Source of the DNA: an uncultured Lachnospiraceae bacterium
GTDB lineage: Bacteria > Bacillota > Clostridia > Lachnospirales > Lachnospiraceae
Direction of reading: 5' to 3'
DNA: 64,000 nt
Assembly (NCBI GenBank): GCA_902775895.1
Contig: CACYNO010000005.1
Coordinates: 1-64,000, forward strand
Shown here: positions 1 through 7,861 of the stretch, piece after piece
How positions within the stretch are numbered: position 1 is the first letter of the stretch
How the letters are laid out: each line of letters starts with the position of its first letter
Made by a program: the position numbers and the translations under genes
Notes under the pieces: model-generated
The model's database searches: none
Told to the model about the DNA's origin: nothing
The model's input: only the letters and a program-made list of their open reading frames with translations

Positions 1-17
1 AAAAACAAAATGCTTAA

Positions 18-40
18 AAAAGTGGCCCATGTCCACTTTT
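18..40. other. Short inverted repeat near the left edge
   Basis: AAAAGTGG at 18-25 pairs with CCACTTTT at 33-40 around a 7-base loop. The region to about 100 is A/T rich and carries no gene. It could be the terminator of a gene left of the window or the edge of an insertion sequence; the window is cut off too early to decide. Confidence 0.35.
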
Positions 41-102
41 GAAAAATAAAACAAAAAAAAAACATTTTTCGTGTCTACTTTTCTTGACTGCTACAGGTAC
101 AT

Positions 103-300
103 GTGAAAAGAACAGGTATTCCGGATAAGATACTGGAATATTGGAATTACAATATAACAGGGATAGTGCTCAGACAATTATTTTATATGGGCATAGTATT
201 TAGTATTTCTATGGCTGTCGCATCATTATATTATTTGGTAAAGCAACCGGTAATAAACAGCTTTAGCAAAGCACAGGTTACTAAAAAAATAAGGGGCTGA
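103..300 (+). CDS. Small single-pass membrane protein, unknown function
   Basis: I do not recognise this 65-residue protein. It has a polar, basic N-terminus (about 25 residues), one hydrophobic segment at roughly 26-46 containing the run YMGIVFSISMAVASLYYLV, and a basic tail, so it is probably a single-pass membrane peptide. GTG at 103 is the only good start: an in-frame TGA lies at 85, and the ATG at 101 runs directly into TGA in its own frame. There is no clear ribosome binding site, so the N-terminus could be the remnant of a longer gene. It stops 8 bases before the next gene and is probably co-transcribed with that flavoprotein. A truncated gene rather than a true small protein is possible. 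Confidence 0.45.
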   Translation: MKRTGIPDKILEYWNYNITGIVLRQLFYMGIVFSISMAVASLYYLVKQPVINSFSKAQVTKKIRG

Positions 301-308
301 TCATATAA

Positions 309-1466
309 ATGGACATTAAGACAGACGCAGTCATAATAGGCGCCGGACCCGCAGGGATATCCGCTGCGATATCATTGCAGAAGGCCGGTGTATCAAACAT
401 TGTTCTTGAAAAAAGCACATTTCCCCGGGAAAAAACATGTGGCGGTCTGGTGACACATAAAACCTTGAAAAAAGTGATGGGATTATTGGAAGCTGAATGT
501 TTCGATGATATCTCATCCGCTTTTTGTGATGTTTCAAAAAAAATCGGCATTTATTTTAAGTCAGAGAGATCGACCGGAACAGAAGTTTCCGAAGCAGTCC
601 GCTTTGTCAGGAGGGAGCAGTTCGATCATTTTCTCGTGAGAAAGTATAAAGAGCAGTGCGGAACCATATATGAGGGCGTAAAAGATCATAAAATTGATAA
701 TGTCGAAAAGAAGATAACGATTGGTGACGACAGGATCATTCATTATAAATATCTTGTCGTTGCAGACGGCGCTCTGAGCCACACGAGAGAGACTCTGGGC
801 TATAAAGATCCTAAGCAGGGTTTTTGCGTGGAGACCCATATCCCTAAGGGAGTTGTTACTGATCCGGATGAGGTAAGGATATATTTCGGTATCATAAAAA
901 AAGGATATGCCTGGGTCTTTCCTTCGGGAGAAGAGGTATGTGTGGGTCTTGGAGGAGTATATTCCAAAGACATTGATTATACAGATACTCTTCGAAGATT
1001 TTTAAATGATCTGGGTATTGATGAAAAGAGTTGTAAGATCAAAGGGGCTTTTGTGCCTTACGGTGAAGTGGTGGACCAGGCTTCAGGGAGTGTTGACACA
1101 GTCCTGGCCGGTGATGCGGGAGGATACGTAGATCCTATTTACGGAGAGGGTTTGTTCTTTGCTCTCACAAGCGGGATCGAGGCTGCGAAAGCTGTCATTT
1201 CATCAGGGGAGCTAAGTGACAGTAGCTTCAAGGATCTCTACATGGAAAATATGGCACCTTATGCGGATATTATAAAAAAAGGGTATAAGTTACAAAAAGT
1301 ATTTTTCAACGGTGTTGCTCAAAGTTTTTTTAAGAAAAAGATGCGTGGGAAAGACTCATTTTTGTCCTATTATTTTGACAATCTGATCTCAGAATATAAT
1401 TATTCATACGGTGAAATACGCAGGCTTTATTCAGATTACAAAAAAGAAAAGAAAAAAAGATCATAA
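309..1466 (+). CDS. FAD-dependent oxidoreductase, geranylgeranyl reductase family
   Basis: This is a 385-residue flavoprotein. The N-terminus carries the Rossmann FAD-binding motif GAGPAGISAA (about residues 12-21) and an acidic strand end LEKS. Further in are the family's CGG segment after the first helix and a GDAGGYVDPIYGEG motif (about residue 268) typical of geranylgeranyl reductase/halogenase-type monooxygenases. Known members reduce isoprenoid double bonds or act on other lipids with reduced flavin; the substrate here cannot be read from sequence. There is no signal peptide, so it is cytosolic or membrane-peripheral. AAGGGG lies just upstream of the ATG. It follows the small membrane peptide by 8 bases, and FeoAB follows from its own promoter. 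Family is fairly sure, function is not. Confidence 0.8.
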   Translation: MDIKTDAVIIGAGPAGISAAISLQKAGVSNIVLEKSTFPREKTCGGLVTHKTLKKVMGLLEAECFDDISSAFCDVSKKIGIYFKSERSTGTEVSEAVRFVRREQFDHFLVRKYKEQCGTIYEGVKDHKIDNVEKKITIGDDRIIHYKYLVVADGALSHTRETLGYKDPKQGFCVETHIPKGVVTDPDEVRIYFGIIKKGYAWVFPSGEEVCVGLGGVYSKDIDYTDTLRRFLNDLGIDEKSCKIKGAFVPYGEVVDQASGSVDTVLAGDAGGYVDPIYGEGLFFALTSGIEAAKAVISSGELSDSSFKDLYMENMAPYADIIKKGYKLQKVFFNGVAQSFFKKKMRGKDSFLSYYFDNLISEYNYSYGEIRRLYSDYKKEKKKRS

Positions 1467-1487
1467 CCGGAGGATGAGGGGTGTATC

Positions 1488-1516
1488 TTGACAAATCTGA
1501 GTTAGCCATGTAAAAC
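1488..1516 (+). promoter_or_regulatory. Sigma-A type promoter for feoAB
   Basis: A perfect -35 TTGACA (1488-1493) is followed by a 17-base spacer and a -10 TAAAAC (1511-1516). It lies in the 92-base gap before the FeoAB gene. The spacer and downstream bases contain TTAG/CTAA half-sites, listed separately. Confidence 0.65.
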
Positions 1517-1536
1517 TTGTTTAGCGATAACTAACT
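1501..1536 (+). promoter_or_regulatory. Possible metal-repressor operator (DtxR/MntR-like half-sites)
   Basis: GTTAG at 1501 falls inside the promoter spacer, and TTAG-N6-CTAA (1521-1534) lies just downstream of the -10. This TTAG/CTAA dyad resembles operators of DtxR-family iron repressors, and the gene controlled is an Fe(II) transporter. Assignment to a regulator is inference; a Fur-type box is not evident. Confidence 0.3.
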
Positions 1537-1558
1537 GATAGATTGAAGGTAAAAAAGT

Positions 1559-3913
1559 GTGAGGCTGAATGAGTTAAACAAAGGTATGACCGCAGTCATA
1601 GATGTAGTGGAAGGTGAAGGCGGGCTGCGTCAGCATATGCTGGATATGGGGGTGATCCCGGGGGTGGAGATCACCTTTATTAAGTTTGCTCCCATGGGCG
1701 ACCCCATGCAGTTTCGCATACACGGATACGAGCTCACACTTCGTAAAGATGAAGCAAAAAAGATAGTTGTGTCACCTGCGGAAAAAAAAGAACCATCGGA
1801 TAAAAGACAGGAAAAAAGAACAGAAAAAAAGACGGAGCATCCGGGGCTTGGCGAAGAAGGAAAATTTCACAAGAAAGGATCAGGAGATCCGGTGCCTGAA
1901 GGAACAACCCTTACCTTTGCGCTGGTGGGAAACCAGAACTGCGGAAAGACTACGCTGTTTAACAGGTTGACGGGATCAAACCAGCATGTGGGAAATTTCC
2001 CGGGAGTTACTGTGGACCGTAAAGACGGAGTTATCAAGGGTCACAAGAATACCCTTATCACAGACCTTCCGGGAATTTATTCCATGTCACCTTACTCCGG
2101 TGAAGAGATAGTCTCCAGAAATTTTGTCCTTGAGGAAAAACCAAAGGCCATTATAAATATTTTGGATGCCACCAATATGGCGCGAAATCTTTATCTGACC
2201 ATGCAGCTTCTGGAAATGGGAGTTCCCACGGTGGTTGCCTTGAATATGATGGATGAAGTTACGGGCAACGGCGGTTCCGTAGATGTTAATGCCATGGAAG
2301 AAATGCTGGGAACCCCTGTGGTCCCCATCTCGGCGGCCAAAGATCAGGGCATAGAAGAACTGGTAAAACATGCTGTGCATATAGCAAGATACGGCGAGCT
2401 GCCCATTGCCGGAGAGCGTTTCAACGGCGGTGGGAATAAGGCGGCAGTACACCACTGTATTCAGGCCGTGGAGCATATTATAGAGTCCCGGGCAAAGCAG
2501 GCGGATATCCCTGTTTTATTTGCAGCAGGAAAGATAGTAGAAGGAGACAATCTGATAAGGGAGAAGCTGGGGCTTGATGAAAATGAACTTGAGGCAATTG
2601 AACATATAGTTGTTAAGATGGAAAAAGAAAGAGGCCTGGACAGAAACGCTGCCATGGCTGATATGCGCTTTTCATTTATAGACAGGGTCTGTCAAAGATG
2701 TGTAACATATCCGGCTGAGAGCAGGGAACATAAAAGAAGTCAGAGTATCGACAGGATACTTACGGGTAAGTTCACGGCACTCCCTGTTTTTATCGGGATA
2801 ATGGCACTTATATTTTTCCTTACCTTTAATGTGATAGGTGCATGGCTGCAGGATCTGATCTCCATGGGGATTGACTTTCTTGCGGAATCTGCAGAGTGTG
2901 CCATGACTGCGGGAGGGGTAAATGATGCCGTAAAGGGTCTGGTGATAGACGGGATAATAGGAGGTGTGGGAAGTGTTGTAAGTTTTCTTCCCATCATAGT
3001 CATCATGTTCTTCTTTTTATCCATATTGGAAGACAGCGGTTATATAGCAAGGGTTGCATTTTTTATGGATAAGCTTCTCAGGCGTATCGGGCTTTCAGGC
3101 AGGAGCATTGTGCCGCTTCTTATAGGATTCGGATGTACTGTTCCAGCGGTAATGTCCACCAGAACCCTTCCCAGTGAAAGAGACCGCAGGATGACCATAC
3201 TTCTTACGCCGTTTATGAGCTGTACTGCGAAGCTTCCCATTTACGGGTTCTTTGTAAGTGCATTTTTCCCCGGTATGGGAGGACTTATCATGACGGGGAT
3301 ATACGTCCTGGGAATCGTTGCAGGTATCCTGGTGGCATTATTGTTTAAGAAAACCCTGTTTAAAGGAGAGGCGGTACCATTTGTCATGGAGCTTCCCAAC
3401 TACAGGATGCCCGGGGTGAAGAATACCTTGTTTCTTTTGTGGGATAAGTCCAAGGATTTCCTTCAAAAAGCTTTTACCGTGATACTTATAGCTACCGTAG
3501 CTGTGTGGTTCTTTAAAAGCTTTGATTTTCACTTTAATCTTGTGGAAGACGCGGGAGACAGTATGCTGGCTCTGGTATCAGGTGCCATTTCCCCGGTGTT
3601 TGCACCAGCCGGGTTGGGAGACTGGAGGATAATAAGTTCGCTAATAAGCGGATTTGTGGCAAAGGAGAGCGTGGTATCGGTCCTTGAAGTTCTTTTCGGA
3701 CCTTCAGGCAACGTGGCCTCAGTCATGAGTACGGCAGTAGCAATACCTCTCCTTATATTCTGTCTCCTGTATACTCCATGTGTTGCGGCGGTGGCAGCAG
3801 TAAGAAGGGAGATGGGGGTTAAGTGGGCTGTAGGGCTTGCTTTCTGGCAGTGCGGCATAGCCTGGGTTGGAGCCGTTATCGCAAGGTTGATATGTCTGGC
3901 GGCAGGGTTATAA
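1559..3913 (+). CDS. feoB: Fused FeoA-FeoB ferrous iron transporter
   Basis: This 784-residue protein begins with a complete FeoA (SH3-like) domain of about 75 residues, then a Lys/Glu-rich linker, then FeoB. The FeoB G domain shows the P-loop GNQNCGKTT (about residue 123), the switch/G3 DLPG and the G4 NMMD motif. The C-terminal half holds the polytopic Gate/core membrane region with the conserved GFGCTVPA segment and a cysteine in LYTPCVAA. FeoB imports Fe2+ across the cytoplasmic membrane, and FeoA is its cytosolic partner; the fusion guarantees a 1:1 ratio and is common in Clostridia. The start is GTG at 1559 with GAAGG at about 1545. It is monocistronic with its own promoter. Confidence 0.93.
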   Translation: MRLNELNKGMTAVIDVVEGEGGLRQHMLDMGVIPGVEITFIKFAPMGDPMQFRIHGYELTLRKDEAKKIVVSPAEKKEPSDKRQEKRTEKKTEHPGLGEEGKFHKKGSGDPVPEGTTLTFALVGNQNCGKTTLFNRLTGSNQHVGNFPGVTVDRKDGVIKGHKNTLITDLPGIYSMSPYSGEEIVSRNFVLEEKPKAIINILDATNMARNLYLTMQLLEMGVPTVVALNMMDEVTGNGGSVDVNAMEEMLGTPVVPISAAKDQGIEELVKHAVHIARYGELPIAGERFNGGGNKAAVHHCIQAVEHIIESRAKQADIPVLFAAGKIVEGDNLIREKLGLDENELEAIEHIVVKMEKERGLDRNAAMADMRFSFIDRVCQRCVTYPAESREHKRSQSIDRILTGKFTALPVFIGIMALIFFLTFNVIGAWLQDLISMGIDFLAESAECAMTAGGVNDAVKGLVIDGIIGGVGSVVSFLPIIVIMFFFLSILEDSGYIARVAFFMDKLLRRIGLSGRSIVPLLIGFGCTVPAVMSTRTLPSERDRRMTILLTPFMSCTAKLPIYGFFVSAFFPGMGGLIMTGIYVLGIVAGILVALLFKKTLFKGEAVPFVMELPNYRMPGVKNTLFLLWDKSKDFLQKAFTVILIATVAVWFFKSFDFHFNLVEDAGDSMLALVSGAISPVFAPAGLGDWRIISSLISGFVAKESVVSVLEVLFGPSGNVASVMSTAVAIPLLIFCLLYTPCVAAVAAVRREMGVKWAVGLAFWQCGIAWVGAVIARLICLAAGL

Positions 3914-3928
3914 AAGTGCAACAACCCT

Positions 3929-3957
3929 TTGATAAAAACAGATATAAGGCGTATAAT
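3929..3957 (+). promoter_or_regulatory. Sigma-A type promoter at the head of the glycosyltransferase cluster
   Basis: TTGATA (3929-3934), a 17-base spacer and a perfect TATAAT (3952-3957) precede the first GT2 gene by 40 bases. The short intergenic gaps downstream suggest that this promoter can read into several following genes. Confidence 0.65.
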
Positions 3958-3996
3958 CCTTAATCATGTGTAGCGATTTGAAAGGAGATTTAAGAA

Positions 3997-5526
3997 ATGA
4001 ACGACACCCCTAAGGTCTCGGTAATAATACCGATATACAATCAGGAAAAGTATTTGCGAGAATGTCTTGAGACCGTTCTTTTGCAGAACCTTCAGGAGAT
4101 AGAGGTTATATGTGTAAATGACGGTTCAACCGACGGAAGTTTTAACATACTTTCGGAACTCGCCTGGACAGATGAGCGCCTGCGCATTATAAATCAGGAA
4201 AACAAAGGTGTTGGAGAGGCAAGAAATGTGGGGATAAGGGAGGCTAAAGGAGAGTATCTTGCTTTTATAGACCCGGATGACAAGTATTACAACTTTAAGG
4301 CATTAGAAATTCTGTACAATAAAGCTAAAAACAATAATGCCTTGGTTTGTGGTGGCGGCTTTACGATCTCTTTTGAAGGAAAGCAAGGTGAAAAGGATAT
4401 TTTTACCGGCAGTGAAGCAAGATATGTATTCAGCGAGGATCGTTTTTATACATACCGGGAATACCAGTATGATTACGGGTTTCACCGTTTTATTTATGAT
4501 CGAAAGCTTATTGTTGAAAATGGTCTGTTTTTTCCACCGTTGAAAAGATTTCAGGATCCCGTATGGTTTGTACAGGTTCTGCATAATGCAGAAAGATTTT
4601 TTGGTGTGTCTGAAAAAATATATTCTTATCGCAGCGGTCATCAGGACAGGGCTTTTGATAAAGAAAAGGTATGTCATATCGTTACCGGTATTACAGATGT
4701 GGCAAAGTTTGCCAAAGAAAACGGATATGACCATTTGCTTGAACTGGAAAGGATACGTTTGGTAAGAGAACATGCAGAATTTGCCTATCCTTACATTTGC
4801 AATAATGATGAGGAGATAACTAAACAGATTCACATTTTTGAAAAAGTTACAGGATTTGAGGATATTGAAAAAGAGATACTCTCAAATATAATCACTAAAC
4901 GTGACTCGCTGACTGCATCGCTAAATGAAAAACTGGAAAAGCTGCACTTAGATGTTGAAAAATACCGCATTGAAAACGGAACCTTAAAAAGAGCATTGGA
5001 TTCAGAACAGGAGGAACTAAAACAGATTAATGAGAACATGGGAGGGGTACTCAAAGAACTGGGGATTAAGAAAAAAACGGTTGTAAAAAAAGAAAACAGC
5101 AATGTCCTCAGTTATCCGTATTTAGAAACAAGCAAAGAACAGGATGGTATAAAATGGACTGATCTGGGAGACGGAAGGATCGAAGCAACAGGAACGGCTG
5201 AAAAAGATACTCAGTTCAATTTGACATTGCCGGCGAGAACAACAAATTTCGCGACTAATAATAAACGATACAGGGTATCTGCAGGAGCTGAAAATGTCAG
5301 TTCACTCACTTGGTTTATTGCCGGGACTATAGGTGAGCATAAGGGTGAAAATTCTAAATGGTGCTTTTTGAGAGAAGTAGCAATTAATGATACAGATGGG
5401 TTTGCGGAAACCTATGAAATAGATACGAGTGGTTATGACTGGTTCGGAACCGTTTATCTGAAGATAAAGAAGGGAAGGACTGTGGACCATCTGATCTTCA
5501 AACCGGAAATCTGTCCTATTGATTAA
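3997..5526 (+). CDS. GT2 glycosyltransferase with coiled coil and C-terminal beta-sandwich-like domain
   Basis: Residues 1-230 form a GT-A fold family 2 glycosyltransferase: VSVIIPIYNQEKYL near the N-terminus, VNDGSTDGS, GEARNVG and the metal-binding DPDD motif, with a later FQDPVW segment. These enzymes move a sugar from a nucleotide donor to a growing glycan on the cytosolic face. Residues 300-360 are predicted coiled coil. The last 140 residues (KWTDLGDGRIEATGTAEKD onward, ending in a GRTVDHLIFKPEI strand) resemble the beta-sandwich repeats of phage tail/fibre proteins. That match is by pattern only. AGGAGA precedes the ATG. It has a close full-length paralogue at 29611-31143, and the two bracket the cluster. 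Confidence 0.85.
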   Translation: MNDTPKVSVIIPIYNQEKYLRECLETVLLQNLQEIEVICVNDGSTDGSFNILSELAWTDERLRIINQENKGVGEARNVGIREAKGEYLAFIDPDDKYYNFKALEILYNKAKNNNALVCGGGFTISFEGKQGEKDIFTGSEARYVFSEDRFYTYREYQYDYGFHRFIYDRKLIVENGLFFPPLKRFQDPVWFVQVLHNAERFFGVSEKIYSYRSGHQDRAFDKEKVCHIVTGITDVAKFAKENGYDHLLELERIRLVREHAEFAYPYICNNDEEITKQIHIFEKVTGFEDIEKEILSNIITKRDSLTASLNEKLEKLHLDVEKYRIENGTLKRALDSEQEELKQINENMGGVLKELGIKKKTVVKKENSNVLSYPYLETSKEQDGIKWTDLGDGRIEATGTAEKDTQFNLTLPARTTNFATNNKRYRVSAGAENVSSLTWFIAGTIGEHKGENSKWCFLREVAINDTDGFAETYEIDTSGYDWFGTVYLKIKKGRTVDHLIFKPEICPID

Positions 5527-5557
5527 CATTATTTTTTCTTAATAAGGAATTTTATAT

Positions 5558-7363
5558 ATGCAGGAAGAAAAAAAACATTTACCAAAAATTTCTGTAGTAA
5601 TCCCCATGTACAACTGTGAGGAGTTTGTTCATGGGGTTCTTCGCATGTTCTCAGATCAGACATTTGATGATTTTGAGGTAATCTGTGTCATAGATGGTGC
5701 GACAGATGGTACTGAGGAAGAGGTAAAAAAATACTGTGAAACCGATGACAGGTTCAGGTATGTGGTGCGGGAGAATGGAGGTGCAGGCGCTGCAAGGAAT
5801 ACGGGATTGGATATTGCAAAGGGGGAATATATTGTTTTTTGTGACGCAGATGATGTGTATAGCTTGGACTTACTGAAGAAAATGTTTCATGCGGCAAAAG
5901 AATGCTGTTCTGAACTTGTTATCGCACAATGTTCATGTTTTGATTATGAGATAGGCAGTTACATTCATGTTGACAATTATGGTTACAATACAGAGAAACT
6001 AAAACCGGGAATATGTTACAGTAAGGATGATGTAGATGAATTGTGGACTTCGGTGGGTGTAAGGATAACTAACAGACTTTATTTAAGGGTATTTCTTTTA
6101 TCCCATGGATTGCGATTCTCGGAAACACATATTGCAAATGATTTCTTTTTTTCTTTTGCTTCACTTTCCAAAGCTGAAAGGTTTTCTGTGGTTAGTGACG
6201 AACTTATAGAAGTTAGAAGACATATCAATAAAAAATCTTTAATGAGTAATCGCTGGCGATACCTTCATGAAGCGGCAGAGGAGCTGGAAAAACTCTACAA
6301 ATGGCTTAAACTTAATGATCTGATCGAATCGTATTTTGAGGACTATTTACAGGTTTTTGCCAATGAATGCGGACTTGATCTTTCCTATGCGACCAATACT
6401 GCCTTTATAAGTAAAATGGCAAGTATACTGAATACACAGGAACCATGGAAAGAAATGACCTCAGGCGAATTGATCGGAATATTGCCTGTAATTTCCAGAG
6501 TTGGGGTTTTAGAAAATAATGTGAAGACTCTTGAGAAACTATTATCATCTGCTGAATTCAGTTCTGATAAGGCTCTTATAAAAGAAATGGAAAAAAATCG
6601 TAATATGGCAAACAGTATCAAACTGTTACGACAGGTCTCAAAAGATCGATACGGGAGAGATTTCCATACACCTGAAAGTTTACCCTTTGCCACAGAAAAA
6701 AATGAGGTTACAATCATTCGCCAGGGTTCACAATCTTATTTTGATAATATGTGTTTACAGGTTAATTGGACAATTACGGATGATTGCAATTACAGATGTT
6801 CCTATTGTTTTTTTTCAAAGTCAGGGTATAAAAAGAATTATTGCAGTTTGGAACAGGCTGAAACGACGCTTAAGCATATAGCCGCTGCCAATAGACCATT
6901 TTATGATATTACATTATTGGGAGGAGAGCCGTCATTACATCCGAATTTTCCTGAAATTATTAATCTCTGTACCGATTACTTGGGTAACCGTTTAAATAAG
7001 ATTTGTATTATAACAAACGGAAATTTTGGCGAGAGAACTATTTCTTCATTGAAGGAAGCGGCTCAACACACAGGTATAATCCTTATTATATCAATTCACT
7101 TTGAATTTGCTCAGATTGATAAGCTTGTACATATAGTAGAAGAACTCTCCGATAAAGTGACAATCAGTTTTAAGGTTATGCTTCATCCGGATATTTTTGA
7201 AAAAATACAAAATACATTTAATAGACTTTGTGAATTAAGAAAAAAGCATAAATTTGATCTTAATATTACTCTATTAAGGGAACCACCTGGTTTTGTTAAC
7301 ATAGATAGTCGTTATGATGATACTCACCTTTTGTGGATAGGAAATGCCAGAAAACATTTTTAA
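5558..7363 (+). CDS. GT2 glycosyltransferase fused to radical SAM domain, interrupted before its C-terminus
   Basis: The N-terminus (residues 8-230) is a GT2 domain: ISVVIPMYNCEEF, IDGATDGTEE, GAGAARNTG and CDADD. A helical spacer carries LLRQVSKDRYGRDF (about 355-368), a linker repeated in the neighbours. From residue 395 a radical SAM domain follows, with the cluster motif CNYRCSYC (C410, C414, C417) and the GGEPS SAM-binding segment. Radical SAM enzymes use a 4Fe-4S cluster and S-adenosylmethionine for radical chemistry; fusion to a GT suggests modification of the glycan or its carrier, which is inference. An in-frame TAA at 7361 ends translation, although the same frame stays open to 7798 with a Cys-rich tail. 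The protein as encoded lacks that tail. It lies 31 bases after the preceding gene. Confidence 0.75.
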   Translation: MQEEKKHLPKISVVIPMYNCEEFVHGVLRMFSDQTFDDFEVICVIDGATDGTEEEVKKYCETDDRFRYVVRENGGAGAARNTGLDIAKGEYIVFCDADDVYSLDLLKKMFHAAKECCSELVIAQCSCFDYEIGSYIHVDNYGYNTEKLKPGICYSKDDVDELWTSVGVRITNRLYLRVFLLSHGLRFSETHIANDFFFSFASLSKAERFSVVSDELIEVRRHINKKSLMSNRWRYLHEAAEELEKLYKWLKLNDLIESYFEDYLQVFANECGLDLSYATNTAFISKMASILNTQEPWKEMTSGELIGILPVISRVGVLENNVKTLEKLLSSAEFSSDKALIKEMEKNRNMANSIKLLRQVSKDRYGRDFHTPESLPFATEKNEVTIIRQGSQSYFDNMCLQVNWTITDDCNYRCSYCFFSKSGYKKNYCSLEQAETTLKHIAAANRPFYDITLLGGEPSLHPNFPEIINLCTDYLGNRLNKICIITNGNFGERTISSLKEAAQHTGIILIISIHFEFAQIDKLVHIVEELSDKVTISFKVMLHPDIFEKIQNTFNRLCELRKKHKFDLNITLLREPPGFVNIDSRYDDTHLLWIGNARKHF

Positions 7364-7798
7364 AATATTAAATGCGATAATGAAGCAAAAGCTCGTTCTT
7401 ATATAAAGTTACAGTATTATGTAGACAGAAGAATAGGTAATAGTGTTTTAAGAGAAAATGTTGATCAGAACACGCTTGAGAGTCTTACCGGCTATGAATT
7501 TAAAGGTATGTCATGTTGTGCCGGTGTTAGTATTATTAATATTAAAACTGATGGAACAGCATATGGTATGGTTTGTGATCATGCTACAAAAAAGGATAAT
7601 ATTTTTCACGAAAATCCTTTTATTAAAGATGATTGGTTATACGCTGTTAAATGTCAAAAGAAGAGATGCAGTTGCAGTACTAATCATCGCATCCCCAAAT
7701 TTTATTATTCTGATGAAGCAGATGATTTTATTAAGTCTTGCCAAAAAAAACAGCTTATGTTAACGAAAGTTTTTTTTGATTTATCCTCTAAAGAGTGA
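7364..7798 (+). pseudogene. Orphaned C-terminal (SPASM-like) part of the preceding GT2-radical SAM gene
   Basis: This is the continuation of the 5558 reading frame beyond the single TAA at 7361-7363. It reads openly for 144 codons and contains MSCCAGVS, a VCDH and KCQKKRCSC. This is cysteine spacing of the kind that binds auxiliary clusters in SPASM/twitch domains. No frameshift is needed, since one base change in the TAA would restore a 746-residue protein. Whether this reflects a recent nonsense mutation, a sequencing error or readthrough cannot be settled here. An internal ATG at 7508 has no convincing ribosome binding site, so independent translation is unlikely. Confidence 0.6.
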
Positions 7799-7861
7799 GG
7801 TTGTAGTTATTTTAACCTTTAATGTTTACAAAAATCAGATATTGCCAAAAGGAAGTTTTTA

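Noticed and set aside
7361..7363. Recoded amino acid at the in-frame stop
   Set aside because: The codon is TAA, not TGA or TAG, and no recoding element is visible.
7458..7763. Separate 101-codon ORF overlapping the radical SAM remnant
   Set aside because: It is in another frame, lacks a ribosome binding site, and its product is low-complexity hydrophobic; the 7364-7798 frame is the coherent continuation.
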